The notes under the pieces: model-generated
The model's input: the letters and a program-made list of their open reading frames with translations, nothing else
Database searches by the model: none
Told to the model about the DNA's origin: nothing
Program-made: the position numbers and the translations under genes
Part shown: piece by piece, positions 42,279 to 50,678 of the stretch
How positions within the stretch are numbered: position 1 is the first letter of the stretch
How the letters are laid out: every line of letters starts with the position of its first letter
From: JAFECT01 sp963838235
GTDB taxonomy: Bacteria; Pseudomonadota; Alphaproteobacteria; Caulobacterales; Caulobacteraceae
Assembly (NCBI GenBank): GCA_963838235.1
Contig: CAWIQJ010000001.1
Location: 248,001-312,000 of the forward strand
Length of the DNA: 64,000 nucleotides
Direction: 5' to 3'

Positions 42279-42334
42279 GACGGCGCGGCTTGTCAACTGC
42301 GTGGGCACTGAAGCTTCGGCGCCGAAAATTGTGC

Positions 42335-42526
42335 TCAGGCGTCCCAGGGCCCCGGCGAGTGGTCCTTGGGGCGTTCGGCTGCCTCGCGCTGCTCGCGCGC
42401 GGCCTTCTCGCGTTCGCGCTGGCGTTTGAACGCGCGGCGCGTGCGCACAAGGCCCATGCTCGCGATCACCAGCATCATCAGAAGCCCGACGAGCGCGGCG
42501 GAGTCCTGGGCGTCCAGAGAAGGCAT
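42335..42526 (-). CDS. Small membrane-anchored protein, unknown
   Basis: A 63-residue protein with one membrane helix (about residues 11-27: A-L-V-G-L-L-M-M-L-V-I-A-S-M-G-L-V) followed by a highly charged helix of Arg, Glu and Lys (R-Q-R-E-R-E-K-A-A-R-E-Q-R-E). The ATG at 42526 is preceded by GGAGGCTCCT. No family recognised. It is 4 bp downstream of the Ser/Gly-rich gene and probably in the pmbA transcript. Confidence 0.6.
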   Translation of the reverse strand: MPSLDAQDSAALVGLLMMLVIASMGLVRTRRAFKRQREREKAAREQREAAERPKDHSPGPWDA

Positions 42527-42530
42527 GCGC

Positions 42531-42905
42531 CTAGGAGCCTCCGTCGCTCGAGCCGCCGCTGTCGCCGCCGCCGCCGCTGTCGCTCGAAGACGACGACTCC
42601 GAAGCGCCGGAGCCTGAAGCGCCCGAGTCCGGCGCGCCCGACGCAGTGTCGGTCCAGCCCGCGTCCGCGCCGCCGCCGCCGAACCCGCCGCCGCCCGGAT
42701 TGAGCGCGGCGCTGTCGTCCGCGACCAAGGTCGGCGGCGAGACGGGGGTGATGTTGACCGGCGTGTCGTTGCTCGATGTCGGCGGCGACACACGGTGGAC
42801 GCTCCCGCCGGGCGCGGCGCGCCGGGCGGCGCGGCTGAGCAGCACGAACAGGGCGACCATCGCCAAGCCGACGGCGACGAACCCGACCAGGATGGTGGCG
42901 ATCAT
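42531..42905 (-). CDS. Single-span protein with Gly/Ser-rich low-complexity tail
   Basis: A 124-residue protein. Residues 3-25 form a membrane helix (I-L-V-G-F-V-A-V-G-L-A-M-V-A-L-F-V-L-L); the rest is Pro/Thr/Asn-rich, then almost pure Gly, Ser, Asp and Ala. The tail resembles those of small secreted or holdin-like proteins in which the tail carries no fold. It overlaps DUF4170 by 4 bp (ATGA), so it is real and cotranslated. Function unknown. Confidence 0.65.
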   Translation of the reverse strand: MIATILVGFVAVGLAMVALFVLLSRAARRAAPGGSVHRVSPPTSSNDTPVNITPVSPPTLVADDSAALNPGGGGFGGGGADAGWTDTASGAPDSGASGSGASESSSSSDSGGGGDSGGSSDGGS

Positions 42906-43135
42906 GCCGCGTCCTTGTCGTCGGTGGGATCGAGCAGCTTGTGCGCATGGACGATGAAATAGCGCATGAGCGCATTGTCCACCGTGGCCTGGGCCTTGGC
43001 CAGCCAGGCCTTGCGCGCGGCGGCGTAGTTGGGAAAGGCGCCGACGAACTCGACCTTGGAAAGGTCGCGGAACTCGTGCTTGCGCACGTCCTTCAGTTCG
43101 CCGCCGATGACGATGTGGAGCAACTGTTCTGCCAT
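42902..43135 (-). CDS. DUF4170-family protein
   Basis: A 77-residue protein matching DUF4170 along its length: A-E-Q-L-L-H-I-V-I-G-G-E-L-K-D, F-R-D-L-S-K-V-E-F-V-G and A-K-A-Q-A-T-V-D-N-A-L-M-R-Y-F-I-V-H. Function unknown. It sits 7 bp after the inositol-monophosphatase-family gene. In other alphaproteobacteria the DUF374 acyltransferase and waaA usually follow here; in this window they are 7 kb further on. Confidence 0.88.
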   Translation of the reverse strand: MAEQLLHIVIGGELKDVRKHEFRDLSKVEFVGAFPNYAAARKAWLAKAQATVDNALMRYFIVHAHKLLDPTDDKDAA

Positions 43136-43142
43136 AGGGTCC

Positions 43143-43928
43143 TCAATCGGGCGCCTGGATAGGCGCACAGCGGGAAAGGATCAACGCCTGAAGCCCCGGC
43201 GCGGCGCAGACCAGGCTGGCCTGCTGGGGGACCGGCTTGTTGAAGGTGAACGGCCGGCCGCGGTGGTCGGAGACCTTGGCCCCGGCCTCAGTGGCGATGA
43301 GGGTCCCAGCGCAGACGTCCCAGTCCCACTTGGCGCCCAGCGCAATGGCGGCGTCGAAGGCGCCGGCGGCCACCAGGGTCATGCGATAGGCGATGGAGTT
43401 GCGCTTCTCGACCCGCATGGCGGGCCAGGGCTCGGGCCAGATCGGCCGTTCCAGAAGCTTTGCGTCGGCAAGGACCGCGGCGTCCTCCAGGGTGTCGGCG
43501 TCGGACGCGTGGATGGTCTGGCCGTTGCGGCGCGCGCCTTCCCCCAGGGCCGCTTCGGCGAACTCGTCGACCTGGGGCGCGAAGACCACGGCTGAGATCG
43601 GCTGGCCGTTCTCGACCACGGCGAGGGCCACCGACCACCACGGGCGGCCTTTCATGAAGGCGGTGGTGCCGTCGATCGGATCGACCACGAACAGGCGTCG
43701 CCTGTCCAAACGTGCGGGATCGTCCGCCGTCTCCTCCGAAAGCCAACCGTAGTCGGGTCGCGCGCCGCGCAGCCGTTCTTTCAGGAAGGCATCCGTCGCC
43801 ATGTCCGCGTCGGTGACGGGGGAGCCTTCGCTCTTCGACCAGATCTTCAGGCCTTGCGCACGCATCGCAAGCGCCAGCGCGCCCGCCTCGCGCGCCGCGT
43901 CGCCCAACAGCGCGAGATCGTCACTCAT
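43143..43928 (-). CDS. Inositol-monophosphatase-family phosphatase (CysQ/3'-phosphoadenosine-like)
   Basis: A 261-residue lithium-sensitive phosphatase. Metal-site blocks: W-L-S-E-E-T near residue 68, D-P-I-D-G-T-T-A-F near 85 and W-D-W-D near 205. The insertion and the F-M-K-G instead of N-F-x-x-G favour the CysQ side, which removes the 3' phosphate of PAP, over a sugar phosphatase. It overlaps pmbA by 4 bp. PAP disposal would suit the PAPS-using sulfotransferase at 3145, but that link is only inference. Confidence 0.85.
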   Translation of the reverse strand: MSDDLALLGDAAREAGALALAMRAQGLKIWSKSEGSPVTDADMATDAFLKERLRGARPDYGWLSEETADDPARLDRRRLFVVDPIDGTTAFMKGRPWWSVALAVVENGQPISAVVFAPQVDEFAEAALGEGARRNGQTIHASDADTLEDAAVLADAKLLERPIWPEPWPAMRVEKRNSIAYRMTLVAAGAFDAAIALGAKWDWDVCAGTLIATEAGAKVSDHRGRPFTFNKPVPQQASLVCAAPGLQALILSRCAPIQAPD

Positions 43929-45259
43929 CGTCCGCCGATGGCGATCCCGTCCGCCAGCAGCGAGGGCGTGTTGCTCGCGCCGCGGAATTCGAGATCGGAT
44001 GCGGCCACCAGCCGCTGATAGATATCCAGCAGATTGCCGGCGATGGTGATCTCCGAGACCGGATAGGCGATCTCGCCGCTCTCGAACCAGAAGCCCGACA
44101 CCCCGGTCGACCAGTCGCCGGTGTTGGCGTTGAACGACGGTCCGAACATGGAGGTGACGTAAAGGCCCTCCTTTGCGTCCGCCATCAGGTGCGCCACATC
44201 GCGCTCGCCGGCGGCGAGGTAGAGGTTGTGCGTCGATACGCCCGGCGGCCCCGCCAAACCGCGCGACGCGTGCCCCGTCGAGGTCAGGCCGAGCTGCTTC
44301 GCCGACGAGCAGTTCATCAGCCACGAGGTCAGGACGCCGTCCTTGATCAGGTCGCGCTTTTCCACGCGCACGCCTTCGTCGTCGAACGGGGTCGAGCCCA
44401 TGCCGCGCGGACGGAACGGATCGTCGATGACCTGGATGTTGGAGGCGAAGATCGGCTGGCCGAGCTTGTCCTTCAGGAACGACACGCCGCGCGCCACCGC
44501 CGAGCCCGCAATGCCGCCGACGAACGCCGACAGGAGCTGCGTGCCGATGCGGTTCTCCACGATCACGGTCGCTGTGCGGCTGTCGAGCTTGCGCGCGCCC
44601 AGGCGTTTCACCGCGCGTTCGCCGGCCACTTGGCCGATCGCCTGTGGCGTCGGCAGGTCTTCGGCCCAGCGGGTGGAGCGGCTCTCGCCGCCGCGTTCCT
44701 GGCCGTTGTCGTCCGACGCGATGACGCCGGCATAGATCCCGAACGCACTGCCCCGGTGTTCGCCCCAGAAGCCGGTCGAGGTGAGAAAGCCCCAGCGGCC
44801 GGTGGTCCAGGACGCGCCGCCGCCTTCGGACTTGCTCACGCCGGGCACGGCGCGGGCGATGTCCTCCGCCTCGCGGGCGCGCGCTTCCAGCGCTTCGGCG
44901 TCGAATTCGGTCGGGTCGTAGAGGTCGAGGTCGCGATGCGGTCCGCGCTCCAACAGCTCTTCCGGCGCGAGCCCGGCGTAGGGTTCCTCCGGCGCCAGTT
45001 TCGCCATCGCCACCGCGCGTTCGACCAAGCGCGCACGGGTCGCGGCCGAGACGTCCGACGAGGAGACCACCGCCTGGCGCTTGCCGATGAACACGCGCAG
45101 GCCGAGATCGCGGCCCTCCTCGCGCTCGACGTCTTCCAGTTCGCCCAGGCGCACGCCCACCGACAGGGACTGGCGTTCGGCCATGACGGCCTCGGCGGCG
45201 TCCGCACCCGCCTTCAACGCCGCGTCGACGACGTCCTTGAGAAGCTGTTTATCCGGCAT
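43925..45259 (-). CDS. pmbA: PmbA/TldE metalloprotease-family protein
   Basis: A 444-residue TldD/PmbA-family protein. It begins with helices, L-K-D-V-V-D-A-A-L-K-A-G-A-D-A-A-E, continues with the V-V-S-S-S-D-V-S strand region, and ends with the C-terminal barrel blocks L-A-G-P-P-G-V-S-T-H-N-L-Y-L and G-L-Y-V-T-S-M-F-G. The H-E-x-x-H zinc motif of TldD is absent, as expected for the non-catalytic PmbA/TldE partner, which with TldD cleaves modified peptides. The ATG at 45259 gives M-P-D-K-Q-L-L-K. It heads the cysQ-DUF4170 transcript. Confidence 0.92.
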   Translation of the reverse strand: MPDKQLLKDVVDAALKAGADAAEAVMAERQSLSVGVRLGELEDVEREEGRDLGLRVFIGKRQAVVSSSDVSAATRARLVERAVAMAKLAPEEPYAGLAPEELLERGPHRDLDLYDPTEFDAEALEARAREAEDIARAVPGVSKSEGGGASWTTGRWGFLTSTGFWGEHRGSAFGIYAGVIASDDNGQERGGESRSTRWAEDLPTPQAIGQVAGERAVKRLGARKLDSRTATVIVENRIGTQLLSAFVGGIAGSAVARGVSFLKDKLGQPIFASNIQVIDDPFRPRGMGSTPFDDEGVRVEKRDLIKDGVLTSWLMNCSSAKQLGLTSTGHASRGLAGPPGVSTHNLYLAAGERDVAHLMADAKEGLYVTSMFGPSFNANTGDWSTGVSGFWFESGEIAYPVSEITIAGNLLDIYQRLVAASDLEFRGASNTPSLLADGIAIGGR

Positions 45260-45304
45260 GCCACGGCATATGGCCGAGCACCCCGGGCCCCGCAAGCTCG
45301 GCGG

Positions 45305-45712
45305 CTATAAGGCCAGGAAAATCAGCACCACGGCCGCCGCCAGCCAGGCGACCCAGGTCAGCAGCATGCCCACGGTTCGCCCGACCGAGGCGCCGGCCGA
45401 GAGGCTGAGCCCGACCGCGTGGATCACCCGGCCCAGGAACAGGGTCAGGCCGAGCGCATGGACCACCCAGGCGGGGGCGCCGGCCAGGGCGATGACCGCC
45501 AGGGCGACGACGCCGGCGGGGATGTATTCGGTGGCGTTGCCGAAGGCCCGCTGGGCGCGGACCAGCTCGGGGATGCCGTCGTCGCCGATGATCACCCGGT
45601 GACGCCGCCGCTGACGCACCACCAGGGTCGACAGCACCAGCATCAGAAGCAGGTTCAACCCCGTCCAGAGCGCGGCGGCCTGGGCCGCCGGATTGGCTCC
45701 CAACTCAATCAT
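45305..45712 (-). CDS. MAPEG-family membrane protein
   Basis: A 135-residue protein with four membrane helices. The MAPEG (eicosanoid/glutathione) pattern is seen in V-R-A-Q-R-A-F-G-N-A-T-E-Y-I-P and in G-R-V-I-H-A-V-G. Members bind glutathione in membranes. No partner gene evident; it lies alone upstream of pmbA. Confidence 0.85.
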   Translation of the reverse strand: MIELGANPAAQAAALWTGLNLLLMLVLSTLVVRQRRRHRVIIGDDGIPELVRAQRAFGNATEYIPAGVVALAVIALAGAPAWVVHALGLTLFLGRVIHAVGLSLSAGASVGRTVGMLLTWVAWLAAAVVLIFLAL

Positions 45713-45775
45713 CGGTCCTCACGCAACTTACCGCGGCCATAGAGCGGGGCGCTGAGGGCGAGAAGGTGGCGATCC

Positions 45776-46276
45776 TCACAGCCGCCCCAGGTACTTGTCG
45801 AAATAGCCCTTGTCCTTGGCCCGCTTCAGCGCCGCCTTGCCGTCGGTGCGCACCTCCGGGAGCCACGCCCTCAGCGCATCACAGCGTTCTTTCGGCGGAC
45901 GCGCGCCGCCGGCGAAGGCCAACGTCGCGGCCTTGGCGGCGTAGCCCAGCACCGCCTTGTCGCGCTCCTTCTTGCCGCCGCCCTGGCCGATGCTCGACAT
46001 GGTGGCGAGTTCGAGCGCGCCGATCATGCTGGCCTCGAACACGTCGCCCTGTTTCAGCTTGCAGGCGTAGGAGTTGGAGATGGCGCGCGACCACTTGTCT
46101 TCGGCGATCGAGACCTGATCGACCGTCGGGCGCCCGGCCAGGAAGGTCGTGGCCTTTCCTTCCGACGCGGCGGTCGCATAGTGCACGCTCGGCAGGTCGC
46201 CGGGCGTCTCGGCGCAGGCGGTGAGCAGCAGCAGCGCGATCAACGGCGACGCCCAGTGTAGCCTCGGGCGGATCAT
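45776..46276 (-). CDS. Lipoprotein of unknown function
   Basis: A 166-residue protein with a lipoprotein signal peptide and lipobox L-L-T-A-C near residue 19. The mature part is mostly helical, with a pair of Cys (Y-A-C-K-L-K and E-R-C-D-A). No family recognised. The ATG overlaps the ubiD stop (ATGA); an ATG two codons upstream (46282) is possible. The coupling to ubiD suggests a shared transcript, not necessarily a shared job. Confidence 0.7.
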   Translation of the reverse strand: MIRPRLHWASPLIALLLLTACAETPGDLPSVHYATAASEGKATTFLAGRPTVDQVSIAEDKWSRAISNSYACKLKQGDVFEASMIGALELATMSSIGQGGGKKERDKAVLGYAAKAATLAFAGGARPPKERCDALRAWLPEVRTDGKAALKRAKDKGYFDKYLGRL

Positions 46277-47802
46277 TTCCATATCGGCTTTCCTTCTCCG
46301 GGCAGGCCGAGCCGCGCCCACTTTTCGGTGACGTCGGCGATGGTCTTGTCGTCCATGCGGATCTCGGTTCCCCACTCGCGGTGGGTCTCCGGCGGCCACT
46401 TGTTGGTGGCGTCCAGCCCTATCTTGGAACCGAGACCGGATTCGGGCGAGGCGAAGTCGAGATAGTCGATCGGCGTGTTCTCGATTAGGGTCACGTCGCG
46501 CGCCGGGTCCATGCGGGTGGAAATCGCCCACATCACGTCCTTCCAGTCGCGCGCGTCGATGTCGTCGTCCACCACGATCACCCACTTGGTGTACATGAAC
46601 TGGCGCAGATAGGACCACACCGCCAGCATCACGCGCTTGGCGTGACCGGGATAGGCCTTCTTCATCGACACCACGGCGATGCGATAGCTGCAGCCCTCCG
46701 GCGGCAGCCAGAAATCGACGATCTCGGGAAACTGTTGACGGATCAGGGGAACGAAGACCTCGTTCAACGCCTCGCCCAGGATCGAGGGCTCGTCCGGCGG
46801 GCGGCCGGTGAAGGTCGAGAGATAGATCGGGTCCTTGCGCATGGTGATGGCGCTGATCTGGAACACCGGGAAGCGCTCGACCGCGTTGTAATAGCCGGTG
46901 TGGTCGCCGTAGGGCCCTTCGTCGGCGTATTCGTCGAGTAACACATGGCCTTCGAGCACGATCTCGGCCTGGGCCGGGACCATCAACGGCACGGTCTTGG
47001 CCGGCACGAGGTCGAGCTTGGCGCCGCGCAGCAGGCCCGCGAACTGGTACTCCGACAAGGTGTCGGGCACCGGCGTCACCGCCGCCAGGATCGTGCCGGG
47101 ATCGGCGCCCAGCACCGCACAGGCGGGCAGGGGTTCGCGCTTGCCGGCCTTCTTCCATCGCGCGTGATGCTGCGCGCCGCCGCGATGCGCCAGCCAGCGC
47201 ATGATGGTGCGGTCACGGCCGATCACCTGCATGCGGTAGATGCCGAGGTTGAAGTCGTCCTCGCGCGATTCCGACGGCCCTTTGGTCACCACCAGCGGCC
47301 AGGTGATCAGAGGCGCCGGCTCACCCGGCCAGCAGGTCTGTACCGGCAGCTGCGAGAGGTCGATGTCGGCGCCTTGCAGCACCACCTCCTGCACCGGCGC
47401 GGACTTCACCGTATTGGGCCGCATCTTCAGCACCGACTGGATGGTCGGCAAAAGGTCGATGGCGTCCTTCAGCCCGCGCGGCGGCTCCGGCTGGCGCAGG
47501 AAGGCGAGCAGTTCGCCGACCTCGCGCAGGTCCGCCGCCGTCGTCCGCTCGTCGCCGCCCAGGGTAACGCCCAGGGCGACCCGCCTCACCGTCCCGAACA
47601 GATTGGCCAGCACCGGCATGGACGAAACCTGGCCGTCGGCGCGGATCACGTTTTCGAACAGGACCGCGGGTCCGCCCTGGGCCAGCAGGCGGGTCTGGAT
47701 CTCGGTGATCTCAAGCACGCTGGACACGGGCTCTGACACCCGGACCAGCTCGCCTGAGGTCTCGAGCCTGGCCATGAACTCGCGCAACGATCGATAAGCC
47801 AT
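46273..47802 (-). CDS. ubiD: UbiD-family 3-octaprenyl-4-hydroxybenzoate decarboxylase
   Basis: A 509-residue prFMN-dependent decarboxylase of ubiquinone synthesis. Blocks typical of UbiD: the prFMN-contacting N-L-G-I-Y-R-M-Q-V, R-G-G-A-Q-H-H and the catalytic D-E-G-P-Y-G-D-H-T-G-Y-Y region with the Glu/Asp residues. Length is normal. The partner flavin prenyltransferase UbiX is not in the window. The start at 47802 faces a 191-bp inverted-repeat element. Confidence 0.95.
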   Translation of the reverse strand: MAYRSLREFMARLETSGELVRVSEPVSSVLEITEIQTRLLAQGGPAVLFENVIRADGQVSSMPVLANLFGTVRRVALGVTLGGDERTTAADLREVGELLAFLRQPEPPRGLKDAIDLLPTIQSVLKMRPNTVKSAPVQEVVLQGADIDLSQLPVQTCWPGEPAPLITWPLVVTKGPSESREDDFNLGIYRMQVIGRDRTIMRWLAHRGGAQHHARWKKAGKREPLPACAVLGADPGTILAAVTPVPDTLSEYQFAGLLRGAKLDLVPAKTVPLMVPAQAEIVLEGHVLLDEYADEGPYGDHTGYYNAVERFPVFQISAITMRKDPIYLSTFTGRPPDEPSILGEALNEVFVPLIRQQFPEIVDFWLPPEGCSYRIAVVSMKKAYPGHAKRVMLAVWSYLRQFMYTKWVIVVDDDIDARDWKDVMWAISTRMDPARDVTLIENTPIDYLDFASPESGLGSKIGLDATNKWPPETHREWGTEIRMDDKTIADVTEKWARLGLPGEGKPIWK

Positions 47803-47839
47803 ACGTCTAGCTAGGCCGCCCGCCGGGTGAAGTCGACCA

Positions 47840-48030
47840 TCTCCTTCCCCGCTTTCGGCAGAAAGCGGGGGAGGTGGCCCAGAGGACCGGAGGGGGCGCG
47901 CTGTTGCTGCACGGTGAGTTTGCGTTGCGACTGTCGCCGAGGTCCGACATTCTTGCGGTGATGCGTCCGCGCGCCACCTCCGTCGCTCCGCGACACCTCC
48001 CCCGATTTCTGCCGAAATCGGGGAAGGAGA
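47840..48030. repeat. Inverted-repeat element with two internal hairpins; supplies the next gene's ribosome site
   Basis: The outer arms are inverted: TCTCCTTCCCCG...GGGGGAGGTG at the left (47840-47876) and CACCTCCCCCG...CGGGGAAGGAGA at the right (47994-48030). Each arm is itself a hairpin (CTTTCGGCAGAAAG; ATTTCTGCCGAAAT). The right arm ends in AAGGAGA one base before the GTG of the acetyltransferase gene at 48032. Confidence 0.85.
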
Positions 48031-48031
48031 C

Positions 48032-48862
48032 GTGACCGTCGCCTTCATTCCCGCCGACCGTTTCAGCATGGCTGACCTCGCTGCCGTGTGGCGCGCCGCC
48101 TACGAGGGGTACTATGTGCCGCTGCCCTTCGACGCCGGACAGCTCGCGCGACACATTCTGTGGACGGGGGTCGACCTTTCGCTGTCGCTGGTGGGACTCA
48201 CAGACGACGCACCGTTTGGCCTGTCGCTCGCTGCGTACGACGGCGACGAGGCGTGGATTGGCGGGTTCGGGGTCGGGATTCCTCATCGCCGTCGTGGGCT
48301 GGCGACGCAGCTGATCGCGGCGCAGGCTGGGCGACTCGACGATGCGGGCGTGGCGCGCACGCGGCTGGAATGCGTCGACGTCAATCCGGCGCGTGAGGTT
48401 TACCGCCGTGCGGGTTTCGAAACCGTGCGTGATCTTCTGGTATTCGATTGTGAAGCAGCGGATGAGGGCGTTCCGAGCGTCGACCTCGACCGCGCGTCAT
48501 TCCGCACAGCGCACGAGAGGCTGCATCGTGAGCCCGCGCCGTGGCGGCGCATGCCTCCGCGCCTCGAACGCATCGTCGAGGATCAGCCGGTCTTCACCAT
48601 AGGCGTTGTGCGCGACGGCGAGGTTTGCGCGTTCGCGGCCTTGCTCGACCTGCCCGACCGGTTTGCTGTGTTCGATGCGGCGGCTAAGGATGAGGCGGCG
48701 GCGCGCGAGCTTCTCTCCGCCTTCGCTGCGGTGCGGCCCGGCGTGCGTTTCCGGGTGGTGGACGAACCGGCTTCAACGCCGCTGGCTCGCGTGCTGATCG
48801 AGCGCGGCTGTCCGCAGCCGTTGCGCCAGGTCGAGATGGCGCGGCTAATCCCAAACCGGTGA
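48032..48862 (+). CDS. GNAT-family N-acetyltransferase (tandem-domain)
   Basis: A 276-residue protein. The N-terminal GNAT domain has the acetyl-CoA loop V-G-I-P-H-R-R-R-G-L-A-T-Q-L (about residues 81-94). The C-terminal half repeats a diverged GNAT-like fold without a clear loop. Substrate unknown. The GTG start and its AAGGAGA lie at the very end of the inverted-repeat element. The last 18 bp overlap the convergent aldo/keto reductase gene. Confidence 0.85.
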   Translation: MTVAFIPADRFSMADLAAVWRAAYEGYYVPLPFDAGQLARHILWTGVDLSLSLVGLTDDAPFGLSLAAYDGDEAWIGGFGVGIPHRRRGLATQLIAAQAGRLDDAGVARTRLECVDVNPAREVYRRAGFETVRDLLVFDCEAADEGVPSVDLDRASFRTAHERLHREPAPWRRMPPRLERIVEDQPVFTIGVVRDGEVCAFAALLDLPDRFAVFDAAAKDEAAARELLSAFAAVRPGVRFRVVDEPASTPLARVLIERGCPQPLRQVEMARLIPNR

Positions 48863-49666
48863 GAACGGCGGGTCGATAACGCGGCCGTTCGGGCGTGCGA
48901 GGTCGAAGATGCGCGCCATGTCGTGTTCGGAGAGGTCGAAGCCCTGGGCCTCGAAGTTTTCCTTGGCGCGTTCGGGGCTCGCGGTCTTGGGCACGGCAAT
49001 GACGTCGGCCTGCTGGGTCAACCAGCGGAGCACCACCTGCGAGACGGTGCGGCCGTGGGCGGCGGCGATCTCGCTCAGCACCGGGTCCTTCAGCACCCGG
49101 CCGTGCGCCAGGGGTGAATAGGCGGTCACCGTCATGGCGTGGCTGCGCGCGATCTCGAGGATCTTCTGTTGGTTCAGATAGGGATGGTACTCGACCTGAT
49201 CGGTGGCGAGCTGGGCCTTCGACAGGCGCGTCGCCTCGACGACGAGGTCGACGGTGAAGTTCGAAACGCCGATGGCCCGCGCGAGTCCACGTTCGAGCGT
49301 GTCGTTCAAGGCGCCGATGGTTTCCGCCAGCGGAACCTGCGGCACGGGCCAGTGGATCAGCAACAGGTCGACGTGGTCGAGGCCCAGGCGGCGCAGGCTC
49401 GCCGCCGCCGCGCTTTGCAGCGCGGCATTGCGGTGCGCGTCGTTCCAGATCTTGGTGGTGACGTGGATTTCGTTGCGTGCGACGCCGCTGGCGCGGATCG
49501 CCTCGCCCACCTCGCGCTCATTGCCGTAGATGGCGGCGGTATCGATGTGGCGATAGCCGATGTCGAGCGCGGCCTCGGTCATGCGGCGCGCGACCGCGCC
49601 TTCCAGTTGCCAGGTGCCGAAGCCGAGGGCGGGAATCCGGATGCCGCCAGCATTGACGATTTTCAT
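48845..49666 (-). CDS. Aldo/keto reductase
   Basis: A 273-residue NADPH-dependent reductase. The catalytic tetrad is Asp42, Tyr47, Lys72 and His105 (D-T-A-A-I-Y-G-N-E, T-T-K-I-W, I-H-W-P). NADPH-site block I-A-V-P-K-T-A near residue 228. It resembles the 2,5-diketo-D-gluconate/methylglyoxal reductase group; the true aldehyde substrate cannot be told. It is followed by a MmcQ gene upstream on the same strand. Confidence 0.93.
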   Translation of the reverse strand: MKIVNAGGIRIPALGFGTWQLEGAVARRMTEAALDIGYRHIDTAAIYGNEREVGEAIRASGVARNEIHVTTKIWNDAHRNAALQSAAAASLRRLGLDHVDLLLIHWPVPQVPLAETIGALNDTLERGLARAIGVSNFTVDLVVEATRLSKAQLATDQVEYHPYLNQQKILEIARSHAMTVTAYSPLAHGRVLKDPVLSEIAAAHGRTVSQVVLRWLTQQADVIAVPKTASPERAKENFEAQGFDLSEHDMARIFDLARPNGRVIDPPFSPVWD

Positions 49667-49667
49667 C

Positions 49668-50015
49668 TCAACCTTTCTGTTCCGCGTCGAAGGCCTTCAC
49701 CAGTTTCTTCGGCGCCTTGCGCCGCCAGATGCGGGTCAGCATCGCCTTCAGCGCCGCCTTGTCGATCGTCTTCATGCGCGCCAGTACGACCGGATAGTCC
49801 TTGTAGTGCGGCGTGAGGTGATAGGTCTTCGGCTCGGCCTCCATCAGCATCTCGCGCTCGTCGAAGCCGACGTCGGTCAAGACGATGCTGTCGTCCTCGT
49901 CGCGGATGCGGGTGAAGAACTTGCCCGCCACCTTGAAGGACGGAGAACCGTAGGAGGTTCCCCGCTCCACCTCGGGAAACGACAGGATCAGCGCCTCGAC
50001 GTCCTTCTCTTTCAT
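49668..50015 (-). CDS. MmcQ/YjbR-family protein
   Basis: A 115-residue protein with the MmcQ/YjbR pattern: L-S-F-P-E-V-E-R-G-T-S-Y-G-S-P-S-F-K-V, F-F-T-R-I and the D-x-x-A-L-K-A-M-L helix. The fold is CyaY-like and DNA binding is proposed for the family. The ATG at 50015 is chosen; a GTG at 50027 overlaps the stop of the YdeI-like gene. The three genes 50596-48845 appear to form one transcript. Confidence 0.85.
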   Translation of the reverse strand: MKEKDVEALILSFPEVERGTSYGSPSFKVAGKFFTRIRDEDDSIVLTDVGFDEREMLMEAEPKTYHLTPHYKDYPVVLARMKTIDKAALKAMLTRIWRRKAPKKLVKAFDAEQKG

Positions 50016-50023
50016 GGCGGGTC

Positions 50024-50596
50024 TCACATGAAGCGTTTGCCGGCCGCGCAGGCCGCGATCAGCTTATCCATGCGCCGGTCGCGCGTCTCCTGGTTCTTCG
50101 CCGAGGTCACCCACCAGGCAGCCTTGTGCTTCCACGACGGCGCCGAGGCGTCCCAGAACGCCTCGGCCTTGCGGTTTTTCGCCAGGGCCTGAGCGTGGGC
50201 CGGCTCGAAGTCACGCATCGGATCCTTCGGCGAATAGGCGCGGGGCGGGCCCGCTACGCGCGCTTCGAACGCGGCTTCGCCGGCAGGCTTCATGCGGCCC
50301 TGGACGCGCAGCGCGGCGACCTTTTTGATGTTCACCTGGCTCCATCGGCTGTTCTTGCGGCGCGGCGTGAAACGGACGGTGTAGCGATCGGCGTCGATCG
50401 GATTGCGCACGCCGTCGATCCAGCCGAAGCACAAGGCCAGGTCGATGCTCTCAGGCCAGGTGATGGACGCCTTGGCCGAGCCGGTCTTGTGGAACAGCAC
50501 CACCACCGCATCGGCGCGCGCGTGGTTGGCCTCCAGCCAGCGGCGGAAGTCCGCCGGCCCGGTGCAGACGATCGGCTTATCCGCGCGCGGCGGCAT
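50024..50596 (-). CDS. YdeI/OmpD-associated family protein
   Basis: A 190-residue protein with the family blocks W-L-E-A-N-H-A-R-A-D-A-V-V-V-L-F-H-K-T-G, A-L-C-F-G-W-I-D-G-V and R-F-T-P-R-R-K-N-S-R-W-S. Family members have been linked to peptide resistance in enterobacteria and their mechanism is unclear. The ATG at 50596 follows GGGAG. It heads the MmcQ-AKR gene group. Confidence 0.88.
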   Translation of the reverse strand: MPPRADKPIVCTGPADFRRWLEANHARADAVVVLFHKTGSAKASITWPESIDLALCFGWIDGVRNPIDADRYTVRFTPRRKNSRWSQVNIKKVAALRVQGRMKPAGEAAFEARVAGPPRAYSPKDPMRDFEPAHAQALAKNRKAEAFWDASAPSWKHKAAWWVTSAKNQETRDRRMDKLIAACAAGKRFM

Positions 50597-50678
50597 GACG
50601 GCTCCCGGATCACGCATGAGGCGGCCCGTCGCACGTCGCGAGGGGCCGGACCAGGATACGGCGTTTGGAAGACTTCTG

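Noticed and set aside
42335..42793. Longer minus-strand frame extending the small 42335-42526 gene upstream
   Set aside because: The extension is an Arg/Thr-rich shadow of the Ser/Gly-rich gene; the ATG at 42526 has a ribosome site and begins the plausible protein.
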